DNA from: Armatimonadota bacterium
Lineage (GTDB): Bacteria; Armatimonadota; Armatimonadia; Armatimonadales; Armatimonadaceae
Length of the DNA stretch: 33,516 bases
Reading direction: 5' to 3'
NCBI GenBank assembly: GCA_014380815.1
Contig: JACMJB010000163.1
Coordinates: forward strand, 1 to 33,516
The position numbers were made by a program, and so were the translations under genes. The notes beneath the pieces were generated by a model. That model worked only from the letters and a program-made list of their open reading frames with translations, did no database searches and was not told the origin of the DNA. Below are positions 1 through 8,425 of this stretch, piece after piece; position 1 is the first letter of the stretch, and the number at the start of each line of letters is the position of its first letter.

Positions 1-640
1 TAACTCTATCGTAGACGCCTTGGTGACCACCTCTTTGCCGTTCGTGGTGATCAGCAGCCGTTCCGAGGACCCGCGTTTAAGCCGTGTGGACGTGGACAAC
101 ATCGCCGCAGCGCGTGCGATCGTCGCCTACCTCATTGCACAAGGTCATCAACGCATCGGGGTCTTGAGCAGTGAGGCGGAATTCGGAACCTTCATCGCAC
201 AGCGTATTCAAGGATGGCGCGAAGCGCATGAAGAAGCCGGCTTGGTTCCGGACGAGCGGTTGATTCGCCTGGATCTATCCAGCACTGGGATGCTGGAATC
301 GCACCTAGATTACCTCCTTCAAGATCTGGCGAAAGGGGAGTGTCCTACCGCCCTGTTTGTCACCCGCGACCGTCACGCTCTAGAAGCGCTGATGATTCTG
401 GCACAACGGGGCATTCGGGTACCAGAAGATCTGTCGGTCGTAGGCTTCGACGACCTTGGGCCGTCGTCGACCGCGAATCCCCCCCTGACCACCGTGCGCC
501 AGCCAATCCGGCGGATCGGCGAGGTCGCCGCGCAGCTTTTGTTAGACCGAATCAATGGGAACGTCCCAGCGGGCTCCCTCCGTCTGCTAGAAACGGAGAT
601 CATGATCCGGCAGTCTGTTGGGCCACCGCGCTCCCAGTAG
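1..640 (+). CDS. LacI-family transcriptional regulator, C-terminal part (5' end outside window)
   Basis: The reading frame is open from base 2 and runs to the TAG at 638-640, so the gene begins upstream of the window; the TTG at 20 is not a real start. The visible part is the sugar-binding (periplasmic-binding-protein-like) domain of a LacI/GalR repressor. Family signatures are the GHQRIGVL strand, the DLSVVGFDD turn and the PPLTTVRQP segment close to the C-terminus. The DNA-binding helix-turn-helix that should precede it is not in view. LacI proteins bind a sugar effector and control neighbouring carbohydrate genes. Here the next genes encode a prepilin-like protein, a polysaccharide lyase and a xylanase, and a palindromic candidate operator lies at 659-668, so local control of that operon is likely. 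The effector cannot be told from the sequence. Confidence 0.9.
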   Translation, partial: NSIVDALVTTSLPFVVISSRSEDPRLSRVDVDNIAAARAIVAYLIAQGHQRIGVLSSEAEFGTFIAQRIQGWREAHEEAGLVPDERLIRLDLSSTGMLESHLDYLLQDLAKGECPTALFVTRDRHALEALMILAQRGIRVPEDLSVVGFDDLGPSSTANPPLTTVRQPIRRIGEVAAQLLLDRINGNVPAGSLRLLETEIMIRQSVGPPRSQ

Positions 641-658
641 TTTTTTTCGCGCTGTTGT

Positions 659-668
659 TAACCGGTTA
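659..668. promoter_or_regulatory. Candidate LacI-type operator palindrome
   Basis: The 10-bp perfect palindrome TAACCGGTTA has the central CCGG/CG step typical of operators bound by LacI-family repressors. It lies 18 bases after the LacI-type gene and about 55 bases before the start at 723. No convincing -35/-10 pair could be fixed around it. Binding by the upstream regulator is inference. Confidence 0.4.
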
Positions 669-722
669 TCTTGATGAAAACAGGCAGGGTAGCACTGATT
701 TACCGATGAAGGAGTTTGGAAA

Positions 723-1658
723 ATGACAGTTTATAAAGCCCCTCGATCTGCTGCAGGGCGCCGCGCGTTCACGTTGTCCTTACCGGGGCGACCGTCGCCT
801 ACGGGATTCACCCCGAGTAATTGCTCCGCATTTACGTTAATCGAACTGCTCGTAGTCATCGCCATTATCGCGATTCTGGCCGCGATCCTGTTTCCTGTCT
901 TTGCACAAGCGAGGGAGAAGGCGCGGCAGGCATCGTGTCTTAGCAATGGGAAGCAGATGGGACTTGCCATTTATCAATACGTTCAGGACTACGATGAGAC
1001 GATTCCGGTGGCATCAGCGACCTACAGCTCAGGTGCCCCCGCGGGATGGATTAACTTTCGCTGGTACAACGTCATTGACCCTTATCTTAAACAGCATGGG
1101 ACCGGTACGAATTACACGCAGGCAGGGGGTGTATTTATCTGCCCGAGCAAGCCGGACTTTACCATGCGTGCAGGGGGCTATGGTATCAACGACAATCTGG
1201 TGTTCAGCCAGTTCAATGGTAGGTTCTACCCGAACGCGGGCGGTGGCGGCTCCATTGTCCCGGATTCGTCACGCCGTCCGATATCACTTGCCGATGTTCC
1301 CGACACTGCGGGCACCTTTCTGATTACGGACGCTGCGGAACTCGAAAAAGCCCAAATCGCTGGCAACGCCAATTACACTCCCTCTGCCTGGATCTCGGAC
1401 GCGGCGCAAAAGACCAGTTCGGACTTCCAGGTTACTCCTCCGGGAAGCTGGTTTTTTGACACAAACCCCCCACTTTACGACGTAGACAATGACAACAATC
1501 GCCGCCGCCCTGTCCCGCGCCACCAGGGAGGCCTGACGGTGATCTACTGTGATGGCCATGCAAAGTACAGCAACATCGACCGCTTCCTGGGCATCTCGCC
1601 GACCAAGAAGTCGGGATGGGGATACGGTGCGCCGGAAAACAGCTGGGATAACAAGTAG
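723..1658 (+). CDS. Prepilin-type N-terminal cleavage/methylation domain protein with H-X9-DG motif (DUF1559-like)
   Basis: 311 aa. The start is supported by AAGGAG at 708-713, 9 bases before ATG. Residues 37-58 form the type IV pilin / pseudopilin signal ([19 protein letters not shown]), with the conserved Glu at +5 (E41) if cleavage follows Ala36. After it comes the block [18 protein letters not shown], typical of the large DUF1559 families of Armatimonadota and Planctomycetota. Near the C-terminus, [13 protein letters not shown] fits the H-X9-DG motif. Such proteins are probably membrane-anchored pseudopilin-like surface proteins; their function is not established. The 36-residue leader is long and repeats the AFTL signal (residues 15-18 and 36-39). 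The stop is 9 bases before the lyase start, so the two genes are probably co-transcribed and the protein may help present or bind polysaccharide. Confidence 0.88.
   Translation: MTVYKAPRSAAGRRAFTLSLPGRPSPTGFTPSNCSAFTLIELLVVIAIIAILAAILFPVFAQAREKARQASCLSNGKQMGLAIYQYVQDYDETIPVASATYSSGAPAGWINFRWYNVIDPYLKQHGTGTNYTQAGGVFICPSKPDFTMRAGGYGINDNLVFSQFNGRFYPNAGGGGSIVPDSSRRPISLADVPDTAGTFLITDAAELEKAQIAGNANYTPSAWISDAAQKTSSDFQVTPPGSWFFDTNPPLYDVDNDNNRRRPVPRHQGGLTVIYCDGHAKYSNIDRFLGISPTKKSGWGYGAPENSWDNK
765..839. repeat. Imperfect direct repeat flanking an insertion in the prepilin leader
   Basis: GCGTTCACGTTG (765-776) and GCATTTACGTTA (828-839) match at 9 of 12 bases and both encode AFTL, 63 bases (21 codons) apart in frame. 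The segment between them looks like an in-frame insertion or duplication into an ancestral leader of the form [10 protein letters not shown]. Confidence 0.4.
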
Positions 1659-1667
1659 CAAATCGCC

Positions 1668-3602
1668 ATGGAAGAACGGTTTCCGAAGAAGGACCCGGCG
1701 GCGGCGTACCGTGAGTTTAAGCTCGCGGACGCCGCTGGAAACACACTCCGCAAGCCGCGTGAGGACTGGGAAGGCGCTCGCGCCCGGGTCCGCACCGACA
1801 AAGAATGGGCTGCGTGGCTTGCCGCTCGGCGCGCGGATGTGGACAAATGGATCGCTCGCTGCCGCGACCGGGTAGAGTGGGTCGCGGGATGGCATCATGA
1901 CTTCGTCAGCCCCAGAGACGGCTCGTTCATTATCTGGACCTCCGAGGCCCCTGGTGAACTCGGCACGCAGCCGCTCCGCAGCACCTCGGACCCGGAAGTG
2001 GCGCTTACCTCCAAAATTAAGGCCGCCTGGGTTTTTCGGTTTCGAACCAACCACGGCGAGAAAATGGCAGAGGCTGCCCGTCTGTTCCGGGTGACGCAGG
2101 AACCCCAGTATGCCGAGTGGGCTGCCTCCCAGCTTGACTTATATGCGGATAACTTTGAGGGGTGGCCTCTTCAAAAACGGGGAAGCGGAATCTGGGAGAG
2201 CGTCGCGCGGCTGTTTCATCAGCCCCTCGATGAGGCGGTGAATCTGGTGCGGCATGTCGAGGCGGCACGCCTGATCTGGGATACGGTTACGCCAGGGCGT
2301 CGCGACGCATGGCGGGACAAGCTGTTTTTGCCTCAGACAGTGCTCCTGGAAGCAAGCTTTCAAAGCATTCATAACATCGCCTGCTGGCAGCGGTCCGCCG
2401 CCGGTCAGGTCGCCCTGCTCTACGGAGATGCTGATCTGTGGTACCGGGCCATGGAAACCCCATTTGGGATTCGGTGGCAGCTTGCTGAGGGCGTCACCTC
2501 AGACTATTTCTGGTATGAGCAGTCGCTGCTGTACAACAATTATGTAGTTCAGGCGCTGCTGCCGCTGTTTTTATATGCCGGGCTTGTCCACCGTGGGGAA
2601 GAGATCAAACGGGAGATGCAGATCGTCCATAATCTGCTGGTCGCACCGCTCGCGTTGCGATTCCCGAACGGCGACCTGCCGACACCGGCAGACGGGCAGC
2701 GCCGTAAAACACCCAACCGAAAACTGTTCGACGACGCCTGTCGCGTTTTCCCAACCCCCATTGGCCAGGCGGGGGCCGGGCGGTCGTGCACCTGGTCCTC
2801 TTTAGTGGATCCTGTTTTGTCCTCCACAGAAACCGAGCCGAGCCTGCCGCCAGTGCGCAGCCGCCGCCTGGAGTCCAGCCGGATGGCGCTTATCTGCAAA
2901 GATGGCTGGCAGGTCTATTTCCATTTTGGTCAGCTCCTTCAGTCGCACGCGCAAAGCGAGGCGCTGCACTATGAGGCCTGGCACGGCAATACAGACCTTA
3001 CCCATGATGTGGGCACGGTTGGTTACGGGTCGCCACTGCATAAGGGGTATTACGCGCTGGGTCTCGCTCACAACGTCCCGCTCGTAAACGGTGAGGGGCA
3101 GGCCGGGTGGGACCACGGCGAACTTTTGGAATGGTCCCCTGAGCAAGGGCGCGTTTCGGCGCGTCAGCCCTCGTATAGACCGGGTACCCAGGCGCGTCGC
3201 ACCCTGACCGCCTTTGGGGACCGCCTTACCGATGAGACTTCCCTGGAACTGAGTCGCGACACTCCAAAGTCACTGCTCGGCTTGACACTCCACGTGCAGG
3301 GGCGAGTGGAATTGCCCGGCGGATTTGTCCCCTGTCCGGACTTTGCCCGAAATCGCCCATTGGGCTTTGATCGCTGGAATGATCCGGTCTGTCGTCCCGA
3401 AGGCGCTGACACTTTGACTCTTTGTGTTCACTATCCAGACCATGTGTATCGCCTGACGCTTCGGGCGGATGCACCCTTCAGGGCATTCCACGCCAGCACG
3501 CCGGATGCCCCGCCGGGCAGCCGCGAAAGCCTTTATTTGGAAACTGCCGACCGACGCCGTGCCATCACCTTTGTCACGATCTGGGAGCCAGCGAAACCCT
3601 AG
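1668..3602 (+). CDS. Heparinase II/III-family polysaccharide lyase
   Basis: 644 aa with no signal peptide. The N-terminal two-thirds (about residues 60-370) is Trp- and Tyr-rich and helical, as in the alpha/alpha toroid of heparinase II/III and alginate lyases. It carries HNIACWQRSAAGQVALLYGD (H235, N236, W240) and SDYFWYEQSLLYNNY, both typical of this fold. The rest matches the heparinase II/III beta-sandwich: SHAQSEALHYEAW (H427), then DVGTVGYGSPLHKGYY and LAHNVPLVNG. Members cut acidic polysaccharides (heparin, alginate, uronides) by beta-elimination; the substrate here is not readable. ATG at 1668 follows the previous stop by 9 bases without a clear Shine-Dalgarno, so translation is probably coupled. 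The GH10 gene follows after 2 bases. Lack of an export signal suggests cytoplasmic action on imported oligosaccharides, or a missed N-terminus. Confidence 0.8.
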   Translation: MEERFPKKDPAAAYREFKLADAAGNTLRKPREDWEGARARVRTDKEWAAWLAARRADVDKWIARCRDRVEWVAGWHHDFVSPRDGSFIIWTSEAPGELGTQPLRSTSDPEVALTSKIKAAWVFRFRTNHGEKMAEAARLFRVTQEPQYAEWAASQLDLYADNFEGWPLQKRGSGIWESVARLFHQPLDEAVNLVRHVEAARLIWDTVTPGRRDAWRDKLFLPQTVLLEASFQSIHNIACWQRSAAGQVALLYGDADLWYRAMETPFGIRWQLAEGVTSDYFWYEQSLLYNNYVVQALLPLFLYAGLVHRGEEIKREMQIVHNLLVAPLALRFPNGDLPTPADGQRRKTPNRKLFDDACRVFPTPIGQAGAGRSCTWSSLVDPVLSSTETEPSLPPVRSRRLESSRMALICKDGWQVYFHFGQLLQSHAQSEALHYEAWHGNTDLTHDVGTVGYGSPLHKGYYALGLAHNVPLVNGEGQAGWDHGELLEWSPEQGRVSARQPSYRPGTQARRTLTAFGDRLTDETSLELSRDTPKSLLGLTLHVQGRVELPGGFVPCPDFARNRPLGFDRWNDPVCRPEGADTLTLCVHYPDHVYRLTLRADAPFRAFHASTPDAPPGSRESLYLETADRRRAITFVTIWEPAKP

Positions 3603-3604
3603 CC

Positions 3605-5410
3605 ATGATACTTAGAACTCTTGCTTCGACCCGTTTCTGCACCACTCTCGGGGCGTTTTGCCTGCTGTCTGCTGCCCTGCTCACGTCCCCTGTGCAGGCG
3701 CAGAACCCCGTTAACGTCAATCTTTTACAGGGGAAGATGTTTTCTCTATCGCAGCCCGTAAAGGGCGGCGCGACCCTTTCCGCGCTTCCTGTTGAAGAAC
3801 TGCCGGACATTGCGAAGAATGCCACCGGGATTCGCGTCACGCTGACGCAGACGCCGGACAATTACTGGAAAATTCAGCTCGGGCAGAACCTTGCCACCCC
3901 GGTTCAGGACGGTCAGGTGCTTCGTCTACATTTCTTCGCCCGCTCTTCTCAGAACAGCCGTGTCGCTGCCGTGTTCGAGCAGACCGCCTTGCCGAATTCC
4001 AAAGCGCTGAACGCCCCGTTCACGCTGTCGCCGCGGTGGAAAGAATACGCCCTCGTCTTCAAGACTCCAGCCTGCGCAGCGAACGGGTCTGGAGTCCGCT
4101 TTCAGCTTGGCTTCGCGCCGGGTGTCGTTGATCTTGCCGATATTCGGTTAGAGGATTACGGGGTCGCGCCCACGCTGATGCCCTCTGAGATCGGGCGCGA
4201 CCTGTACGGCGGCCTGCCCCATACTGAGTCGTGGCGCGCGGCGGCAAACGCACGGATCGAGCGGTATCGCAAGGGCAACGTATTGGTACACGTGCTGGAT
4301 GCCAAAACCGGTAAGCCGATTCCGAACGCGCAGGTCACGGTGACGCAGAGAAAGCACGCTTTCCTATGGGGAACGGCAGTGGCGGACCGGCACTTGCTGG
4401 CACAGACCCCAGATGGCGAAAAGTTCCGAGCCACGATAGACCGCCTGTTCAATTATGTCGTACTGGAGAACGCCCTGAAATGGGATTTTTACGGAGGTAA
4501 GAACACGGAGATTCCCACCAGGATGCTGGATTATTTCAGTGCGCGAAACATCCCGGTGAGAGGGCACAACTTGCTCTGGCCCGGTTACCGCTGGTTGCCT
4601 CCCTATGCCAGAAATCTGCGTGGCCCAGCGATGCGCGCCGAGATCGAGCGGCATGTCCGGCAGTACGCCGCTTTGGGAAAAGGGCGCGTCGTAGTCTGGG
4701 ATGCGGTCAACGAGGCTATCAGCAACCATGATGTCACCGATGAGGCTGGAAGGGACCTGCTGGCCCTGACCTTCAAGTGGGCGCGCGAAGTAGACCCCGT
4801 TGTGGACCTGGCCTACAATGAAAACACGATCTTCAATATGGCAGGCGGCACGTCGGGCATCAACGATGCCAAAATCGAAGAGTTGCTGAACTACCTGATT
4901 GTCGATCAGAAAGCGCCAGTTACGACTCTGGGAATCCAGGGGCATATGGGGGTGCCGCTGGTTCCCGCTGATGTTCTGCTGAGGAACCTGGATGTTTGGG
5001 GCAAGTACCATCTGCCCATTGAGATCACCGAGTACGACCTGCGCCTCGCCGATGACGAAGCCCATTCGCGCTATCTGGACGAGTTCATGACGGCAATCTT
5101 CTCCTACCCCAAGGTGCGCTCGTTTGTGATGTGGGGCTTCTGGGGTGGCGCGCACTGGCGCGGTGAGGATGCGGCTTTGTTTCGCAAAAACTGGACGCCG
5201 CGCCCGGCGGCAAAGGTCTACGAGAAGCTGGTATTCGAAAACTGGTGGACGACGGCAGCTGGAGCCAGCTCTAAATCCGGCGACTACCGAACCCGCGCCT
5301 TCTTGGGGGTTTACGAGATCGCCGCAACCGCCGACAATCGTAGTGCCAGAATCACTGTCAGCGTGACAAAGAACCAGGATGACGTCACATCGGTGACCAT
5401 GCGGCTTTAA
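3605..5410 (+). CDS. Secreted endo-1,4-beta-xylanase-like enzyme, glycoside hydrolase family 10
   Basis: 601 aa from ATG 3605, two bases after the lyase stop. This start is preferred over the longer open frame because it begins a clear signal peptide (GAFCLLSAALLTSPVQA, cut after about residue 32). Residues 40-190 form a beta-rich carbohydrate-binding-like domain (CBM4/9 type), followed by a short segment KTGKPIPNAQVTVTQRKHAF that leads into the GH10 barrel. Catalytic residues of the retaining GH10 mechanism are visible: acid/base Glu370 in WDAVNEA and nucleophile Glu476 in IEITEYDLRL. GH10 enzymes hydrolyse xylan backbones. It is third in the LacI-linked operon. A short tail of about 50 residues follows the barrel (a beta strand ending TSVTMRL). 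Exact substrate is inferred from family only. Confidence 0.88.
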   Translation: MILRTLASTRFCTTLGAFCLLSAALLTSPVQAQNPVNVNLLQGKMFSLSQPVKGGATLSALPVEELPDIAKNATGIRVTLTQTPDNYWKIQLGQNLATPVQDGQVLRLHFFARSSQNSRVAAVFEQTALPNSKALNAPFTLSPRWKEYALVFKTPACAANGSGVRFQLGFAPGVVDLADIRLEDYGVAPTLMPSEIGRDLYGGLPHTESWRAAANARIERYRKGNVLVHVLDAKTGKPIPNAQVTVTQRKHAFLWGTAVADRHLLAQTPDGEKFRATIDRLFNYVVLENALKWDFYGGKNTEIPTRMLDYFSARNIPVRGHNLLWPGYRWLPPYARNLRGPAMRAEIERHVRQYAALGKGRVVVWDAVNEAISNHDVTDEAGRDLLALTFKWAREVDPVVDLAYNENTIFNMAGGTSGINDAKIEELLNYLIVDQKAPVTTLGIQGHMGVPLVPADVLLRNLDVWGKYHLPIEITEYDLRLADDEAHSRYLDEFMTAIFSYPKVRSFVMWGFWGGAHWRGEDAALFRKNWTPRPAAKVYEKLVFENWWTTAAGASSKSGDYRTRAFLGVYEIAATADNRSARITVSVTKNQDDVTSVTMRL

Positions 5411-5423
5411 CGGACCGGGCGGG

Positions 5424-5429
5424 TACAAT
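5424..5429 (+). promoter_or_regulatory. Candidate -10 element of ppc (leaderless arrangement)
   Basis: TACAAT matches the sigma-70-type -10 consensus at five of six positions and sits exactly 6 bases before the ppc ATG, so transcription would begin at or next to the start codon. No good -35 was found at 16-18 bp. The same spacing occurs before three other genes in this window. Confidence 0.45.
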
Positions 5430-5435
5430 AGCGGC

Positions 5436-8417
5436 ATGATTGATGCCCCCGGCTCCATGCCCTCCTCCACCCCTCCTCCTGCCGATGCCGCCCCGTTTCT
5501 TGGTCTGAGGCCTCGTGAAAGCGGCCTTTCTGGCCCGCTCTGCGGGGACATCGAGCTTCTGGATCAACTGCTCGGGGATGTGCTCCGAAAACAAGAGGGG
5601 GACGATCTGGTCGTGCTGGCGCACCGCCTGATGGCCACGACCGCGATCGCTGAGGGAAGCGACCCCACCACTCTGCTTGCCCGGCTTCCAGAGCTTGCCG
5701 ATACCGCAGTGGTGCGGCGACTGCTGCGTGCCTTCACGGTTTTTTTCCAGCTGATCAATACCGCCGAACAGAAGGAGATCGTGCGGGTCAACCGGGAGCG
5801 GCAGGATCGCCACCACGGGACACCACGTACGGAATCCATCCGCGAGGCGGTTTTGCGGCTCCGACAGGATGGTTTAACGGCGGAGCAGATGCAGGCGCTG
5901 ATCGCGCGTATTGATGTCTGCCCGACCCTGACCGCGCATCCCACCGAAGCCCGCCGCCGCGCGGTCCTCGATAAGCTGCAGCGGGTCGCCGAGGGTCTGG
6001 CGGAACTGGCGCAGCCGCTTTCCGCACCGCGCCTGGACCGACCGCTGCCCTCCGGCGGGCGCGAAGAGGGGGCGCTGCTGCGCGCGCTGACCGAACTCTG
6101 GCAAACCGACGAGATCCGGGCGAACCCGATCACTGTCCCAGAAGAAGCTCGGAACGCGCTTTATTTCTTCGAGCGGTCCATTCTCGATGTGGTCTCGTGG
6201 CTCCACGCCGATATGCGCGCCGCACTCGCTGAGGCGTACCCTGGCACGGCGTTCGAGATCCCCGCCTTTGTCACCTACCGATCCTGGGTGGGGGGAGACC
6301 GCGATGGCAACCCGAATGTCACCCCGGAGGTGACCTGGCGGACTCTGCTGGAGCACCGCCGACTGGTATTGGAGTTCTACGCCCGGCGCGTGGATAGCCT
6401 GCGCCGTCAGCTTACGCTGGGCACCCGCAATGTCGCATCCGACGACCCATTGCTGCCATCGCTGGAAGCCGATGCTCGTACCGTCCCCATCGCCGAGGAT
6501 CTGCGGGTTCGCTACGCTGCCGAACCGTATGCACTGAAACTGCTCTACGTGCAGTCCCGACTGCAGGCCAACCTGCGGGAAGCACGCACCCTGACCGCCG
6601 TCACGGAGGGCGAAATAACTGCCGACAGTGCCGTGCCGCTCCCCGATGATCCGCACCATGCCTACGCGAACGCCGATGCCTTTCTTGCGGACCTGCTGCT
6701 GCTGCAAGACAGTCTGCGCCGCAACAAGGCGGGAGTCGTCGCTGACGACGGCGCGATGGCGGACCTGGTGACACTCGCGAAGACGTTTGGTTTTCACCTT
6801 GCCGCCCTGGATATCCGCCAGCACAGCGACGAGCACGCGAAGGCACTGGACGAGATTCTCGGCCTTGCGGGCGCACTGCCACCGAACCAGACCTATTCCG
6901 ACCTTCCCGAAGACGAAAAGCGGTCCCTGATCGCCCGTGAGCTTCGCAATCCGCGCCCTCTGATCTTCCGCGATGCCGACCTTTCCGAAAGCACAGCGCG
7001 CGTCGTGCGCGTCTTCGATGTGGCGCGCCGCGCACGCCGCCGCCTGTCGCCGCAGTCGGTGGTCACCTATATCGTTAGCATGACCCACGAGGTTTCCGAT
7101 CTGCTGGAGCCGCTGTTGTTTGCCAAGGAGGCGGGGCTGGTACGCTGGCGCAAAGATCCCCAAACCGGGACCGAGACACTGGAATCGGAACTCGATATGG
7201 TGCCCTTGTTTGAGACGATTGACGATCTCCAGAACAGCGACCGCCTGATGAACGAGGCGTTCGACAGCGATCTGTACCGACTGCAGATTGCCGCCCGTGC
7301 GGGCTTTCAGGAGATCATGTTGGGCTACTCGGACTCCTCCAAGGACGGCGGATTTCTGGCTGCGAACTGGGCGCTCCATGACACGCAGGCACGGCTGGCG
7401 AAGGTCTGCCGCGATGCCGAAGTCTCCCTGCGTTTCTTCCACGGACGCGGCGGCACGGTGGGGCGCGGGGGCGGGCGCGCGAACCGTGCGATCCAGTCGC
7501 AGCCGCCCGGTACCTTCGATGGGCGTATCCGCTTCACGGAGCAGGGCGAGGTGATCTCGTTTCGCTACGGCCTGCCGCCTATCGCACACCGACACCTGGA
7601 ACAGATCGTCAGCGCGTCGCTGCTCGCGACCGAGACCGCGGATCGTGACCTCGCCGCAAGCACCGACCCAAAGGAGCCGGAAGACTGGCTGGCCGCGATG
7701 CACGAAATGGCGGCCCACTCCCGCGCGTTCTACCGAGCCATGGTCCATGATGACCCGGAGTTCTGGCTGTTCTACGCCCAGGGAACCCCGATCGCCCATA
7801 TCAGCCGCCTGCCGATCGCCTCGCGCCCCGTTTCCCGCTCTGGTAAGAAGCTCTCCAGCGTGGATGACCTGCGCGCGATCCCCTGGGTCTTCGCCTGGAT
7901 CCAGAGCCGCTATGTCCTCCCTGGCTGGTACGGACTTGGCGCGGCGCTGGAGTGGTTTGTTTCTTCCCCCCCGGCGGGGGGGGAGAACCAAGAACGCCTC
8001 GCCTTTCTGCAGCGCCTGTACCGGGAGTGGCTGTTCTTTCGGACGGTGATTGACAACGCGCAGCTAGAACTGGCGCGGGCGCACCTGGAGACGGCATCGC
8101 GGTATGCAGCCCGGACAGACCCCAAATCACTGGGGGAGAAGTTCCACACACAGATCTCGGAAGAGCATGCGCGGACTCGCCGATGGGTGCTTGCGGTCAC
8201 GCAACAGGAAGAACTGCTGGGGCATGCGAAGGCTGTTCGCAGCACCATCTCGCTTCGGAACCCCGCCGTGCTTCCGATCTCGATGCTCCAGGTCGCGCTG
8301 ATGGATGCCCACGAAACCCAGACGAACGGCGGCGCAACTGAGGCAGACCCTTCGCTCCGCGAGGCACTGCTGCTGTCTATCACCGGAATCGCCGCCGCGA
8401 TGCAGAGCACCGGCTAG
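5436..8417 (+). CDS. ppc: Phosphoenolpyruvate carboxylase
   Basis: 993 aa. Converts phosphoenolpyruvate and bicarbonate to oxaloacetate, refilling the TCA cycle in the cytoplasm. Diagnostic motifs appear in order: LTAHPTEARRR near residue 163 with the catalytic His, YRSWVGGDRDGNPNVT near 282, DSSKDGGF near 632, the PEP-binding loop FFHGRGGTVGRGGGRANRA near 667, and RFTEQGEVISFRYG near 698. The protein ends QSTG where most family members end (R)NTG. It is about 100 residues longer than the E. coli enzyme, within the family range. ATG 5436 gives a plausible N-terminus and has a -10-like TACAAT 6 bases upstream but no Shine-Dalgarno. A hairpin-forming C/G tract at 7961-7987 is embedded in the coding frame (residues about 842-850), where the family is variable. 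The convergent phzF stop lies 8 bases beyond. Confidence 0.97.
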   Translation: MIDAPGSMPSSTPPPADAAPFLGLRPRESGLSGPLCGDIELLDQLLGDVLRKQEGDDLVVLAHRLMATTAIAEGSDPTTLLARLPELADTAVVRRLLRAFTVFFQLINTAEQKEIVRVNRERQDRHHGTPRTESIREAVLRLRQDGLTAEQMQALIARIDVCPTLTAHPTEARRRAVLDKLQRVAEGLAELAQPLSAPRLDRPLPSGGREEGALLRALTELWQTDEIRANPITVPEEARNALYFFERSILDVVSWLHADMRAALAEAYPGTAFEIPAFVTYRSWVGGDRDGNPNVTPEVTWRTLLEHRRLVLEFYARRVDSLRRQLTLGTRNVASDDPLLPSLEADARTVPIAEDLRVRYAAEPYALKLLYVQSRLQANLREARTLTAVTEGEITADSAVPLPDDPHHAYANADAFLADLLLLQDSLRRNKAGVVADDGAMADLVTLAKTFGFHLAALDIRQHSDEHAKALDEILGLAGALPPNQTYSDLPEDEKRSLIARELRNPRPLIFRDADLSESTARVVRVFDVARRARRRLSPQSVVTYIVSMTHEVSDLLEPLLFAKEAGLVRWRKDPQTGTETLESELDMVPLFETIDDLQNSDRLMNEAFDSDLYRLQIAARAGFQEIMLGYSDSSKDGGFLAANWALHDTQARLAKVCRDAEVSLRFFHGRGGTVGRGGGRANRAIQSQPPGTFDGRIRFTEQGEVISFRYGLPPIAHRHLEQIVSASLLATETADRDLAASTDPKEPEDWLAAMHEMAAHSRAFYRAMVHDDPEFWLFYAQGTPIAHISRLPIASRPVSRSGKKLSSVDDLRAIPWVFAWIQSRYVLPGWYGLGAALEWFVSSPPAGGENQERLAFLQRLYREWLFFRTVIDNAQLELARAHLETASRYAARTDPKSLGEKFHTQISEEHARTRRWVLAVTQQEELLGHAKAVRSTISLRNPAVLPISMLQVALMDAHETQTNGGATEADPSLREALLLSITGIAAAMQSTG
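7961..7987. repeat. C7/G8 inverted repeat inside ppc
   Basis: TTCTTCCCCCCC (7961-7972) and GGGGGGGGAGAA (7976-7987) form a 12-bp hairpin with one G-T wobble and a 3-base loop GGC. It encodes the short stretch SSPPAGGEN in a surface-variable part of PEP carboxylase. It resembles a small mobile palindrome that has settled in frame. Other copies in the genome would have to be searched for. Confidence 0.6.
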
Positions 8418-8425
8418 GGCCAGAG

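Noticed and set aside
3422-3604. Upstream extension of the xylanase frame
   Set aside because: It overlaps the lyase gene, and ATG 3605 starts a clear signal peptide.
5874-7991. Long open frame (705 codons) on the - strand inside ppc
   Set aside because: It lies wholly antisense to a well-matched PEP carboxylase and shows no recognisable domain; long antisense frames are expected in GC-rich genes.
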